Shown piece by piece: positions 20,568-29,089 of a DNA stretch of 64,000 nt. The position numbers and the translations under genes are program-made. Source of the DNA: Schlesneria sp. DSM 10557 (GTDB taxonomy: Bacteria; Planctomycetota; Planctomycetia; Planctomycetales; Planctomycetaceae). The notes beneath the pieces were generated by a model that saw only the letters and a program-made list of their open reading frames with translations, did not search any database and had not been told where the DNA came from. Position 1 is the stretch's first letter; each line of letters starts with the position of its first letter. Location: contig NZ_CP124747.1 in NCBI RefSeq assembly GCF_041860085.1, positions 1,550,001 through 1,614,000 of the forward strand. Direction: 5' to 3'.

Positions 20568-21212
20568 TTGAATCCGCTGCAAAGAATTGGCGTGATCGGC
20601 GACATCCACTGCGAGAGTCAGTCGCTCAAATTGGCTGTCGATACCTTAACGGCCCAGCGATTGACGACGATTGTCTGTACCGGTGATCTTCCGACCGGAC
20701 CAGGTGACGTGAATCTGTGCTGCGATTCATTGCGAAGCAACAACATTATTACCGTCCGAGGAAATCACGACCGCTGGCTGCTTGATCGGAATGAACTTAA
20801 CCTGCCATTCGCAACACCACCTGAAACGGTTTCAAATAGTTCATGGCAATTTCTGGAGTCACTTCCAGTCACGGTTGAACTGACGACGGCAGCGGGACTT
20901 GCTCTGCTTTGTCATGGGTTTGGTGCGCACGACATGCTGTCCTTTGAATCTAATCAGCCAGACTCCGAACTCCTGAACCATCCCATCTTCAGGGAAATCT
21001 ACGACTCTTCCCGGTATCGTTTCATCATCAATGGGCACTCGCATCGTCCGGAGGTTCGTCGCCTTCGATCGTTAACGATCATGAATGCCGGAACGCTCCG
21101 CAGCGATCATCAGCCCGTGTTCGCGGAAATAGACTTTGAATGCGGACTGGTTCAATTCTGGGAAATCATCGATCGCCAATATGTCAGAAAATCCAATCGC
21201 TACGAAATCTAG
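20568..21212 (+). CDS. Metallophosphoesterase, YfcE/MJ0936-like
   Basis: The 214-residue calcineurin-like phosphoesterase shows the full set of metal motifs: GDIHCE, CTGDLP, GNHDRW, CHGFG and NGHSHRPE. Relatives hydrolyse phosphodiesters or phosphatase substrates in the cytoplasm. Translation appears to start at a TTG at 20568, which has AGGA eight bases upstream and sets the N terminus just before the first motif; no ATG is available. It follows the Imm53 gene by 43 bases. Confidence 0.85.
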   Translation: MNPLQRIGVIGDIHCESQSLKLAVDTLTAQRLTTIVCTGDLPTGPGDVNLCCDSLRSNNIITVRGNHDRWLLDRNELNLPFATPPETVSNSSWQFLESLPVTVELTTAAGLALLCHGFGAHDMLSFESNQPDSELLNHPIFREIYDSSRYRFIINGHSHRPEVRRLRSLTIMNAGTLRSDHQPVFAEIDFECGLVQFWEIIDRQYVRKSNRYEI

Positions 21213-21263
21213 AAATCCCGTCGCCGGGGCGTCGTATGTACCTCTCTGGGGTGCAAAAGTGGC

Positions 21264-21289
21264 GGGTGGGGCTGTTATTGGCCCCACCC
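21264..21289 (+). terminator. Terminator of the phosphoesterase gene
   Basis: GGGTGGGGC (21264-21272) pairs perfectly with GCCCCACCC (21281-21289) around an eight-base loop, about 50 bases after the phosphoesterase stop. Confidence 0.7.
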
Positions 21290-21363
21290 AGTTCCTTATG
21301 CAACGTGTCTTCTCCCTATCACCTTCCCAAGAATGTGTCGATAGCCAGCGCGTAAAAATAGCG

Positions 21364-21420
21364 GGCGGTCAACGCTCAGTCCGTGATTGCTTGCCGAACA
21401 TTCTTCGGACGTTGACCGCC
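21364..21420. repeat. 11-bp inverted repeat between convergent genes
   Basis: GGCGGTCAACG at 21364-21374 is repeated inverted at 21410-21420, enclosing 35 bases with a further inner TCCG/CGGA pairing. Position just past the DUF937 stop suggests a minus-strand terminator or RNA-stabilising structure. Confidence 0.55.
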
Positions 21421-21434
21421 GCCGGTAGGCAGAA

Positions 21435-22550
21435 CTACTCAGCAGCCGGGGTATTGAGGAGCACTGTGATCTTTTCTGTCAGGCCATTCAGAACCGGCTT
21501 CAGGACGTCTTCGACCCCGGGAATGGAGAGAACCTTATCAATCTTTTCCTGGAGCTTGCTCTGAGATTGCTTGACGATGCTCGTGACGATAGCGCGTGAC
21601 GAACTGGGAAGGTCTTCGATGACACTCGTTAATGAATCAACTTTTGCGGTGACAGCCGTCAGCTTCTCAGTTGCCGCTTCGGCTGTCGCCACATCGGTTA
21701 CGCTGTCCAGAGCTTCGTACGCGTCGCGCATGTAACCACCAAAATCCTTGGTGACCGTCTCTGCCGGATCTTGTGGCCCCGGCGCCGAGCCGAGTGTTCC
21801 CACTCCAGCAGTGGGTGGATTGGCCGGCGTCGGAGTTCCCCCAGGTCCGGCAGGGGGCTTGGAGTTGTTAAGCCACCACGCCCCGGCTGCCAGCAAAACG
21901 ACCAGAGCCACGAGGGGAACCATCCATTGCATCGAGTCTGAAGCCGCTGCAGCAGCTTTATCACCGGCCGCCCTGACACTTCTCGCCGAGTCTGAGACAA
22001 AGTTGCTGAAGTCGCCCAGTCCCTGGACGCCTGAAAGGCTGTCCGCAAGCCCGGCAGGCATAGCCTTCGCAATGTTAGACTTCTGCGACAAGATCATTTT
22101 CAGCAGACCACCCAAATCGAGACCCTGCGACTTGACCTGTTTACCGAGGAAACTCAGGATGAACGGGGCCACGAGCGGAAGGAGTTTTTTCACCAAGGCC
22201 GGATTGCTTGCCAGGAATGAAGCAATGGAGCCGATCAGTGCTGTCAGGCCACCTTTGCCCAGCAGGTCTTCAAGGATCCCGGTCCCTTTTTTGGCCAGAT
22301 CGTCGGCTCCTCCACCGGAAAGGACACCCCCCAGGTCGTCAGCGACATTTTCGTCGACCTTCCGAAGCGAGTTCCAGATCTTCTCGCCCCCCTCTGGCTT
22401 TGCAGCCAGACTGCCCAGGCCGCTCAGCAGCGTCGGCACGATGGCCGAGATCGCCTTTTGAACATTCTCTGGCGTCTCCCCGATAGCGGCCGAGAGCGTC
22501 TTCAGCGTGTCGCCCGACAAGGCTTTCAGGATCATTTCGACGATGTTCAT
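21435..22550 (-). CDS. DUF937-containing membrane protein
   Basis: The 371-residue product begins with a DUF937 (YidB-like) region: MNIVEMILKALSGDTLKTL, then repeated alanine- and leucine-rich helices with VPTLLSGLG and LVKKLLPLVAPFILSFLGKQ. A transmembrane helix near 220-240 (WMVPLVALVVLLAAGAWWLN) is followed by a proline/glycine-rich linker and a helical C-terminal domain that would be extracytoplasmic. The function of DUF937 is not established. The ATG at 22550 gives the standard family start; upstream in-frame codons do not resemble it. Confidence 0.8.
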   Translation of the reverse strand: MNIVEMILKALSGDTLKTLSAAIGETPENVQKAISAIVPTLLSGLGSLAAKPEGGEKIWNSLRKVDENVADDLGGVLSGGGADDLAKKGTGILEDLLGKGGLTALIGSIASFLASNPALVKKLLPLVAPFILSFLGKQVKSQGLDLGGLLKMILSQKSNIAKAMPAGLADSLSGVQGLGDFSNFVSDSARSVRAAGDKAAAAASDSMQWMVPLVALVVLLAAGAWWLNNSKPPAGPGGTPTPANPPTAGVGTLGSAPGPQDPAETVTKDFGGYMRDAYEALDSVTDVATAEAATEKLTAVTAKVDSLTSVIEDLPSSSRAIVTSIVKQSQSKLQEKIDKVLSIPGVEDVLKPVLNGLTEKITVLLNTPAAE

Positions 22551-22881
22551 AGTGTCGCTCCGTTGCAAAATCCAGATGAAAGAGGGACTGACGTGAGAGA
22601 CTCGATTTGTGTTCGACGACGTGAAAACAGTGCCCCGAAGCCGAACGCCTTGCAAGGTATCGTTCAGATCGGGTAACGGGAGAGGTTGGCAACTAACTTT
22701 GATGAAAGTCGTTTGAAATACACAGGAATGTGAGTCGGCCGATGAGGTCCACTGCAGCGTAATCAGACGCTATCTGAACTTCAACCCTAACGTATCCAAG
22801 TACGCTCATAGACGTAATCACAATGGCCAAGTTGAGATGCAATCCCAGCTACAGCCGTGTTTGAAAGTTTAACTCAATGAT
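22551..22881. other. Intergenic spacer, about 330 bp
   Basis: It should hold the DUF937 promoter. No gene, RNA or strong hairpin is recognised. Confidence 0.4.
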
Positions 22882-23565
22882 TTAAGTAGTCGGGCTGATA
22901 AACGTTCCTATGATCTCGATTACAAACCCGAGTATGAAGGTCACGTTCAGGAATGATAATAGGACGTGAGCCAGAACAACTCGTCGACAACGTCTGCTTC
23001 GGACGGAAATGTCCGACACCTGGTAACAGATCGCCAGGGTGAACGAAAAGTACATGAAGTCCCAGAAATCGGGCATGGTATCGTCCGGGAATTCGAGCGG
23101 AGGACGATCTGCAGGTTCATCCGCTGGCGGGGTGGGATCGTAATATAACCGCGCGTAGTGGATGCCAAACAAGAGGTGCAGCAGTCCCCAGGTGAGAAAG
23201 ACTGCAGCAAGCGATAGACCCAGATGCAGATTAGTCATCGCGGGTGACCAGTTCACCGACCGATGAAGCATCAGTCCCACACCGACGAGACTCAGTCCCG
23301 ACAGCAAACCCGCAACCAGCAAAACGACGACGTTGTTGAATTCGATCCGTGCCGCATCTTCCCGTGTGGACGTCGCATCCGCCGCCGCCATTCTCCAGAC
23401 GAGGGTCACAATGTAGCTCGTAACCGCCAGATCAAATCCCAGCAGAATCCGCGACTCGAGTTCTAGAGCCGTCGATACCCCGAATGCCGACAAACCGATC
23501 AGTGCCGCAAATATCATTCGCCCGAGAATCACTTTCCAAGGCGACATCTTCGACTTCTTGTTCAC
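22882..23565 (-). CDS. DUF1345 integral membrane protein
   Basis: This 227-residue protein has five hydrophobic helices and the DUF1345 conserved stretch HLLFGIHYARLYY, then DFMYFSFTLAICYQVSDISV. DUF1345 proteins are small inner-membrane proteins of unknown function with an ion-channel-like pattern. The N terminus is short and basic. About 295 bases separate it from the divergent zinc metallopeptidase gene. No operon partner is evident. Confidence 0.85.
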   Translation of the reverse strand: MNKKSKMSPWKVILGRMIFAALIGLSAFGVSTALELESRILLGFDLAVTSYIVTLVWRMAAADATSTREDAARIEFNNVVVLLVAGLLSGLSLVGVGLMLHRSVNWSPAMTNLHLGLSLAAVFLTWGLLHLLFGIHYARLYYDPTPPADEPADRPPLEFPDDTMPDFWDFMYFSFTLAICYQVSDISVRSRRCRRVVLAHVLLSFLNVTFILGFVIEIIGTFISPTT

Positions 23566-23860
23566 GTTTCTCCCAGGCCCCCATAGTCAGATTGACGCGC
23601 CACTGATCCACGCCGGAAAGCTGCAGACCGTATGTTCGACCAGTCCTCAGAAAATCGATTCAGGCCTCGTTGCTCGCTCACCTGTCGGTGAGTTCGGCAG
23701 GCAGGGGATTGCCTCGGACCGGTCGAACTCATACTCTACGAAGGCGAAACTTCGTTCTACTGAAAGAGTTCGAATGCGGTTCTTATCTGTTGCTGGACAG
23801 TGGCAATCCCCGTTCCCGATCTGGCAACGTACCCATCTTTATATCTGAAGGAAGCATACA

Positions 23861-24730
23861 ATGCGTTGGGAAGGTGGAAGGAAAAGCGGTAACCTTGAGG
23901 ATCGGAGGGCTATGCGGCCCGCCACAATGGCGGCAGGCGGCCTGGGTGTGATGATTGTCATGCTGATTGCTGCATTCATGGGAATCGATCCCCGAAAAGT
24001 TCAGCAGTTGATGAACAACGTCAATCCACCGGGAGGACAGGGAGGACAAGTCGCCGAACGGGAACTGACTCCTGAAGAACGCCGGAGCGGTGATTTTGCA
24101 GCGACCATTCTTGCGTTTACGGAAGAAGTGTGGGACGAGCAATTCCGCAAAGCAGGCGAGCAATACGTCCCCCCCCGCATGGTGCTCTTCGCGGACGCCG
24201 TCGCCACCGGTTGTGGAAACGCACCGTCAGCCGTTGGTCCCTTTTATTGCCCCGCAGATCGAACCGTCTATCTGGACCCGACATTCTTCACGGAACTGAA
24301 GGAGAAAATGGGGGGTTCTGACGCAGAGTTTTCGCAAGCTTACGTGATCGCACACGAAATCGGCCACCACGTACAAAACTTGCTGGGATACAGCGACCTC
24401 GTCAACCAGAAGCGGCAAGGCCCGAAGGCTGAATTCAATCGCTGGTCGGTCCGGCTGGAACTTCAGGCAGACTATCTTGCAGGTGTGTGGGCTCATTACG
24501 GCCAGAAGAAGTTTGATTTTGTAGAACCCGGTGACGTGGCAGCAGCGATCCAGTCGGCGCAGTCGATTGGAGACGACCGGATCCAGAAGAACTCCCGCGG
24601 TTTCACGTCCCCAGAGAGTTATACGCATGGGACTTCGGCACAGCGAACAAAGTGGTTCAAACTCGGACTGCAGACGGGTGACCTGAACAGACTGAAAGAG
24701 CTATTCGAAATTCCTTATGAAGATCTGTGA
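23861..24730 (+). CDS. Neutral zinc metallopeptidase, YpfJ family
   Basis: The 289-residue product matches the YpfJ/KPN_02809 zinc metallopeptidase family: N-terminal MRWEGGRKSGNLEDRR, a transmembrane helix at about 27-42, and the catalytic VIAHEIGHHVQNLLG motif, with a later glutamate in RLELQADYLAGVW as third zinc ligand. The C-terminal part, HGTSAQRTKWFKLGLQTG, is also characteristic. The catalytic domain is predicted to lie outside the inner membrane. The PDZ gene follows 58 bases later on the same strand, so the two may be co-transcribed. Confidence 0.93.
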   Translation: MRWEGGRKSGNLEDRRAMRPATMAAGGLGVMIVMLIAAFMGIDPRKVQQLMNNVNPPGGQGGQVAERELTPEERRSGDFAATILAFTEEVWDEQFRKAGEQYVPPRMVLFADAVATGCGNAPSAVGPFYCPADRTVYLDPTFFTELKEKMGGSDAEFSQAYVIAHEIGHHVQNLLGYSDLVNQKRQGPKAEFNRWSVRLELQADYLAGVWAHYGQKKFDFVEPGDVAAAIQSAQSIGDDRIQKNSRGFTSPESYTHGTSAQRTKWFKLGLQTGDLNRLKELFEIPYEDL

Positions 24731-24788
24731 AACCCGGCTCTCGGATCGAATCTGCGTGACCATTCCTTCCTCACAGTGAAAGAACATC

Positions 24789-26195
24789 ATGGGCGCTGGG
24801 CAGTTCAAGATTGCGGTTCACATGGCGATGCTTCTCAGTATCGTGACGGGTTCTCACCAGTCGGCACTTGCGCAGACACGTGAACGCCTCGACAAGTCTG
24901 ATGCGCCGCTAGTTGTCGAGGGAGTGGTCCGGCAGGTTTTCAAGAGTCCTCGACAGGGACGGACAGACTACCTGGTGCAGGTCGATGTACAGAAATCAGA
25001 AGGCCGAACGGCTCTTAAAAAGGGAGAGGCCACGCGATTCGCGGGGCCGGGCGAGTCTGTTTACATCCATATTTCCCAGCGGCTCGATCCGTCGGGAAAA
25101 GTCATCGCTTCGGAAAGTTTTCAAGGTCCACCCGAAGAGCGAGCGCAGATCAAAGCGTTCTTGACAACCCGCGAACAGGGGGGATGGGAAGGATCATTTC
25201 CAGACTGGTACGAAGTCACTGGGGAGCGAGGTTCATTGAGTCCAGCCGACGATTCAGCATCAATTTCGCTCGACGACCTTCCCGCCGCAGCGGAAAAATC
25301 CCAGCTCGGTATGACAAGTGAAGTGATCAAGATTCAGAATCGGATTGCTCTGCGGGTCACGAGCGTGGAACGGAGCGGTCCTGCCCAGAAAGCCGGTCTC
25401 GAAGTCGGTGACATCATTGCCGGTATCGATGGTGAAGCGATCAAATCTCCGGGACAGTTGGAGACGTTCGCTTCTCAAGGCAAAAAATTCTCGCTCGTCG
25501 TAGTCGATGTAAATACCGGGAAAAAGGCTCAGATCGAGATCGACCCACATGCCGCATCGACTGCGGATAGGGAGGCAACGTCCGAGACTGCAGAAAAGCC
25601 AGCCACTCAACCGGGAAAGATTTCGCTCGGGATTTCTGCTGAACCTGTCACCCTCGGGACGCGCAGCGCGCTGAAGGTGACGGGAGTTAATCCCGACAGT
25701 CCAGCTGGGAAGGCGGGACTCGAAGTGGGAGACATCATTGTTTCTGCGAATGGAGCTCCCGTCACCGGTCCAGAACAGTTGCTCGCCGCCCTGCGAAAAA
25801 GCGGTCCCACTCTCAAACTGGCTGTGCGTGATTCGCGCACCGGACGCGACGCGGAAGTCACAGTGAATATGGGAGGCACACCTCCCATCAAGTCATTCCC
25901 GGCGGACGTCGAATCTTCAACGAATTCGGTGCCCGGAAAGTTGGGGGCGGTGACAGAGTTAGCCTTCCACGATGACGACTTCGCCGTCAAAGTCACTGAA
26001 GTCGAACCCGGAAGCGCTGCCGCTCGTGCAGGTCTGAAACCCGGCGTTCTGATACTGGCGGCCAATGGCAAGGCAGTCCTGCATCCGAACGATCTCAACG
26101 ACGCGGTTCACTCCAGCAAGGGAATCCTCAAACTGACCATCCTGAACCCCTCCGGAGGAAAGAAAACGAATCTCGACGTCGATCTGCGGAATTGA
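24789..26195 (+). CDS. Exported protein with three PDZ domains
   Basis: The 468-residue protein has a signal peptide (about 1-28, ending LAQT), a roughly 140-residue N-terminal domain that looks like a beta-rich module, then three PDZ domains at about 175-255, 280-360 and 385-465. Each has the ligand loop and the GLEVGDII or GLKPGVLI strand. No protease triad is present, so it is a scaffold or substrate-presenting protein rather than an HtrA. Its position next to a periplasmic zinc peptidase suggests, by inference, that they work together. It converges on the sucrose phosphatase gene. Confidence 0.88.
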   Translation: MGAGQFKIAVHMAMLLSIVTGSHQSALAQTRERLDKSDAPLVVEGVVRQVFKSPRQGRTDYLVQVDVQKSEGRTALKKGEATRFAGPGESVYIHISQRLDPSGKVIASESFQGPPEERAQIKAFLTTREQGGWEGSFPDWYEVTGERGSLSPADDSASISLDDLPAAAEKSQLGMTSEVIKIQNRIALRVTSVERSGPAQKAGLEVGDIIAGIDGEAIKSPGQLETFASQGKKFSLVVVDVNTGKKAQIEIDPHAASTADREATSETAEKPATQPGKISLGISAEPVTLGTRSALKVTGVNPDSPAGKAGLEVGDIIVSANGAPVTGPEQLLAALRKSGPTLKLAVRDSRTGRDAEVTVNMGGTPPIKSFPADVESSTNSVPGKLGAVTELAFHDDDFAVKVTEVEPGSAAARAGLKPGVLILAANGKAVLHPNDLNDAVHSSKGILKLTILNPSGGKKTNLDVDLRN

Positions 26196-26208
26196 TTCCG
26201 GGACCCTG

Positions 26209-27039
26209 TCAGTTCAGTCCGTCTGGTTGGTGGGCGGGAGCAATTGATAACTCGATCAACACTTCGCCTGACTGACGCGAGAAACAGACGTTTGATGCTT
26301 GGATCCAGTACTCAAATCCCTCAATGACTCCGTCCGCGAATTGACGTCGCGCATGGTAGATATGAGGACCGGATGCGTCGGCAAGCTCCATCTGTGCGTT
26401 TGCCACGACGACTCCTCGATACCCCTGCTGAAACATCGACAGGTCGTTACCGGAATCCCCCGCGACGAGTACGTGCGTCTTGGGAATCTGCCAGGATTGA
26501 GCCAGAAACTCAATCGCAGTTCCTTTGCTGACCCCCATGGGAAGAACATCCAGGTCGCGGCCGGAACTGTAGACCAGTTCCGCAGCAATCCGTTTTTCTC
26601 GCAATCGATCGCGGACCTGTGCAAGCCATCCTTCGTCAGCATCGTATACGGTATAGCTGCGTTTGAAATCAGATTGGCACTGCGGTGGCTGGAGGTTCAG
26701 TCCAAGTTCCCGATCCAGCAGGTTCCGGACCTCATCGAGTTGCCAGCGAGTCCGCCAGCGATGAGACCATTCCTCCAAGGGCCTTCCGCAGGGATAGAGT
26801 CGTACTTCACTGCCCACGTTTGCAACGACGGCATCAGGAGAGGGCAGTTTCCACTCCTGAACGGAAGCAACGATGGACGCATAGTATCTGCCTGAAGCGT
26901 ATACCAGTCGCGGCGCGGGATGGAGCGACCTCCACCACGAGCGAAAACGCTCGACGGCCGAGGCGTCGCCCAGGAGGGTGCCATCCAGGTCGCTGGCAAC
27001 CAACCAGGGAAGTCTATTCACAGTAAGTATCCCAGCCAA
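26209..27039 (-). CDS. Sucrose-6-phosphate phosphatase (HAD family)
   Basis: This 276-residue HAD hydrolase matches sucrose-phosphate phosphatases: motif I ASDLDGTLLG, motif II YASGRYY, lysine in GVSKGTAIEFL and motif III/IV VAGDSGNDLSMFQ. It would release sucrose from sucrose-6-phosphate. It directly follows a sucrose-phosphate-synthase-like gene (39-base gap), which gives strong context. HAD relatives such as mannosyl-3-phosphoglycerate phosphatase are alternatives. Confidence 0.85.
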   Translation of the reverse strand: MAGILTVNRLPWLVASDLDGTLLGDASAVERFRSWWRSLHPAPRLVYASGRYYASIVASVQEWKLPSPDAVVANVGSEVRLYPCGRPLEEWSHRWRTRWQLDEVRNLLDRELGLNLQPPQCQSDFKRSYTVYDADEGWLAQVRDRLREKRIAAELVYSSGRDLDVLPMGVSKGTAIEFLAQSWQIPKTHVLVAGDSGNDLSMFQQGYRGVVVANAQMELADASGPHIYHARRQFADGVIEGFEYWIQASNVCFSRQSGEVLIELSIAPAHQPDGLN

Positions 27040-27078
27040 TGTTGTCAGCAGATCAATTCAGCATTGCACTTCATTACC

Positions 27079-28371
27079 TTACCGCGTGAGTTCTACGCCC
27101 GTCGTACTGGCGATCCATCCGCAATTGACGCACTTCGTCAAAAATCGATGAGCAACTTTCTTCCAGGTGTATCGCGAGCGTGCGGTAATGCTGCCATTGA
27201 ACGAGAGCTGCTGTCGAATTCTGGGATGAAGCAGCGGGGAGCAGATCGCCTGCGATAATGCCTCGGTGTCCTGGGGATCACAATAAATGCAGTCGTGTCC
27301 CCACGTCAGCTCTTCCCAGAGTCCGCCACGCGTCGAGACAATCGTCGGCGTTCCACACGCCATCGCTTCGACCGCCGTCATTCCAAAGGGTTCGTTCCGA
27401 CTCCCCAGCACAAATACATCTGCGGCGCGGTAGTAGTCCGCCAACCGCTGCTGGTCTACGCACACTGTGAATCGGACGTGTTCCCGCACCCCCACCTCGC
27501 GCGCCAGATTCTTCAGCGATACAAGTAACTCGTTTTCTTCTCGCGACCGCGTTACCCCACCAATGGCGAGAACCAGCGTGGCATCGGGGATTCGCTTGAC
27601 GACCGCCGGAAATGACTGGATTAACAGGTCGTATCCTTTGCTCGTCGCGAGCCGCCCCGCCGAAAAGACCGTAGGCGAGTCCCATCCCAGGTCTCGCTTG
27701 ATCGCCATGCGCCTGCTGTCCTTGAGCTGATAAAAGACATGATCATCCAGACCTGGAGGGATCTGTTCCACTTTTTGACTTGGCACGTTGTATTCATCGC
27801 ATTCCGACAGACAGCGGGTTTGCTCTGCGGCGGTCGAGAGGACCAGGTCCGCACGGTGGTAAATCACACGCTCCTGCTGAATTCTCTCGGTCAGATGATC
27901 CGCGGTCGATTCACCGGCGTCACCCCATGCGCGATTTTGTCGCTTAAGAAGTCCCATCGAGTGCGGTGTATGAACATGGGGGACCCCCAGTCGTTTCGCC
28001 AGCTTGACTCCGGCTACTCCCGCATCCCAGTAGTGACTGCTAATCAGCTGATAGCACTTATCCTGAAAATGTGGATCTTGAAAATAAGCGTCAAGCAGCT
28101 GAGGAACATATTGCGCCAGGACTTCCTTGGGCAGAAAATCATTGCCGCCATAGGCACAACGAAGAATGCGAACTCCTTTTGCGACTTGCTCAGATGCCGG
28201 CTGACCCTCGAATCGCCGTGTGAGAATATCCACTTCAAAACCGCAGTGAGCGAGTGCTTTTGACATCTCTCGGACATAGACGACTTGCCCACCCGTGTCA
28301 GGCCGTCCCAGTTCGGGTTGAGCCGCCACATATCCGTGGGTAGAAATCATCAATATACGAGGTGATCTCAT
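27079..28371 (-). CDS. Sucrose-phosphate synthase-like GT4 glycosyltransferase
   Basis: The 430-residue protein has the N terminus typical of sucrose-phosphate/sucrose synthases: ISTHGYVAAQPELGRPDTGG, then QVVYVREMSKAL. The donor-site motif EPFGMTAVEAMACGTPTIVS near 325-345 contains the E-x7-E pair. It would join UDP- or ADP-glucose to fructose-6-phosphate, and the phosphatase encoded just downstream would finish sucrose. Sucrose is a known compatible solute gene set in Planctomycetes. A sucrose synthase role is less likely given the phosphatase partner. Confidence 0.85.
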   Translation of the reverse strand: MRSPRILMISTHGYVAAQPELGRPDTGGQVVYVREMSKALAHCGFEVDILTRRFEGQPASEQVAKGVRILRCAYGGNDFLPKEVLAQYVPQLLDAYFQDPHFQDKCYQLISSHYWDAGVAGVKLAKRLGVPHVHTPHSMGLLKRQNRAWGDAGESTADHLTERIQQERVIYHRADLVLSTAAEQTRCLSECDEYNVPSQKVEQIPPGLDDHVFYQLKDSRRMAIKRDLGWDSPTVFSAGRLATSKGYDLLIQSFPAVVKRIPDATLVLAIGGVTRSREENELLVSLKNLAREVGVREHVRFTVCVDQQRLADYYRAADVFVLGSRNEPFGMTAVEAMACGTPTIVSTRGGLWEELTWGHDCIYCDPQDTEALSQAICSPLLHPRIRQQLSFNGSITARSRYTWKKVAHRFLTKCVNCGWIASTTGVELTR

Positions 28372-28762
28372 AGTGAATTCCTTTCAGACTATTCAATCGA
28401 TTCAAGAACTTCAGTTCACACATGCACTGGCCATAGGAAGCATCTGTGAACGCCATTCGTAGTATGACTCAAGATCGAATTCGCTGGTGGAGTGAGTGGG
28501 GGAGGCGAGCGAAGAGGTGGGATTGAGGGCGAATTGCAGTAGCAACGTGAGTGGTCGTAGCGTGACATCAAGAATCTTCAAGAACATGCACCCCTCCTTC
28601 GATCAGCGAGGAAAATCCCGTAGAATAGGTCCCCGCGAAGAAAGCAAGTCCCGTACCAATCCGTCACTGAGTTCAGCTTGCCCTTGAAGTCACTGCGACG
28701 TCCGAAGTTGCGGAAGAAGAGCAGGGTTTCTCAAAACCTGCAGGAGCCGACCCGCAAGGTGT

Positions 28763-28817
28763 AACTACGACAGATTGTCCGCCGCCACCCCCTCAGGTCC
28801 GACAATTTGTCGTAGTT
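28763..28817. repeat. 17-bp inverted repeat made of two dyad sites, candidate enhancer
   Basis: The 17 bases at 28763-28779 recur inverted at 28801-28817 with one mismatch. Each arm contains a smaller dyad: CGACAATTTGTCG at 28800-28812 is a 6+1+6 palindrome, and CGACAGATTGTCC at 28768-28780 is a degenerate copy. Dyad centres are 32 bp apart, about three helical turns. They lie about 80 and 115 bp upstream of the start point predicted by the sigma-54 promoter at 28862, the usual place for NtrC-type activator sites. The bound protein is inferred, perhaps the regulator at 29899. Confidence 0.6.
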
Positions 28818-28861
28818 CAAGAGAAGGGGACAACGAGCCATGTGCCGCATTGAGCCGATTA

Positions 28862-28877
28862 TGGCACATCAATTGCA
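28862..28877 (+). promoter_or_regulatory. Sigma-54 (-24/-12) promoter of the first two-component operon
   Basis: TGGCACATCAATTGCA matches the RpoN consensus TGGCACG-N4-TTGCW at every fixed position but one, with the obligatory GG and GC ten bases apart. Transcription would start near 28888, about 200 bases before the kinase gene. The second gene of that operon is itself a sigma-54 activator, so autoregulation is likely. Confidence 0.75.
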
Positions 28878-29089
28878 ATCTGATATTCATCTCCCCGAGT
28901 GAGTCTCCGAGGATCTGTCTGAAGACTGGCGACTTGAGAGATCGAGGCCATTACGCATTTCTCAAGTGCTCGAGGCTGACGCATCTCTTACCTACATAGA
29001 CTTGTGGCTCCTCGCCGCGAGAAACGAACGTTCTCTCGGGCAAGGGGAGTCGGAGGCCCCAGTGGACTTAGGCTGAAGGAGGCGGGTAT

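Larger units (their letters stand above)
28372..29089. other. Regulatory intergenic region upstream of the first two-component pair
   Basis: About 700 bp separate the sucrose genes from the divergent kinase gene. No coding gene is supported. It holds two dyad sites (28763-28817), a sigma-54 promoter match (28862-28877) and a leader of about 200 bases before the kinase start. Confidence 0.6.
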
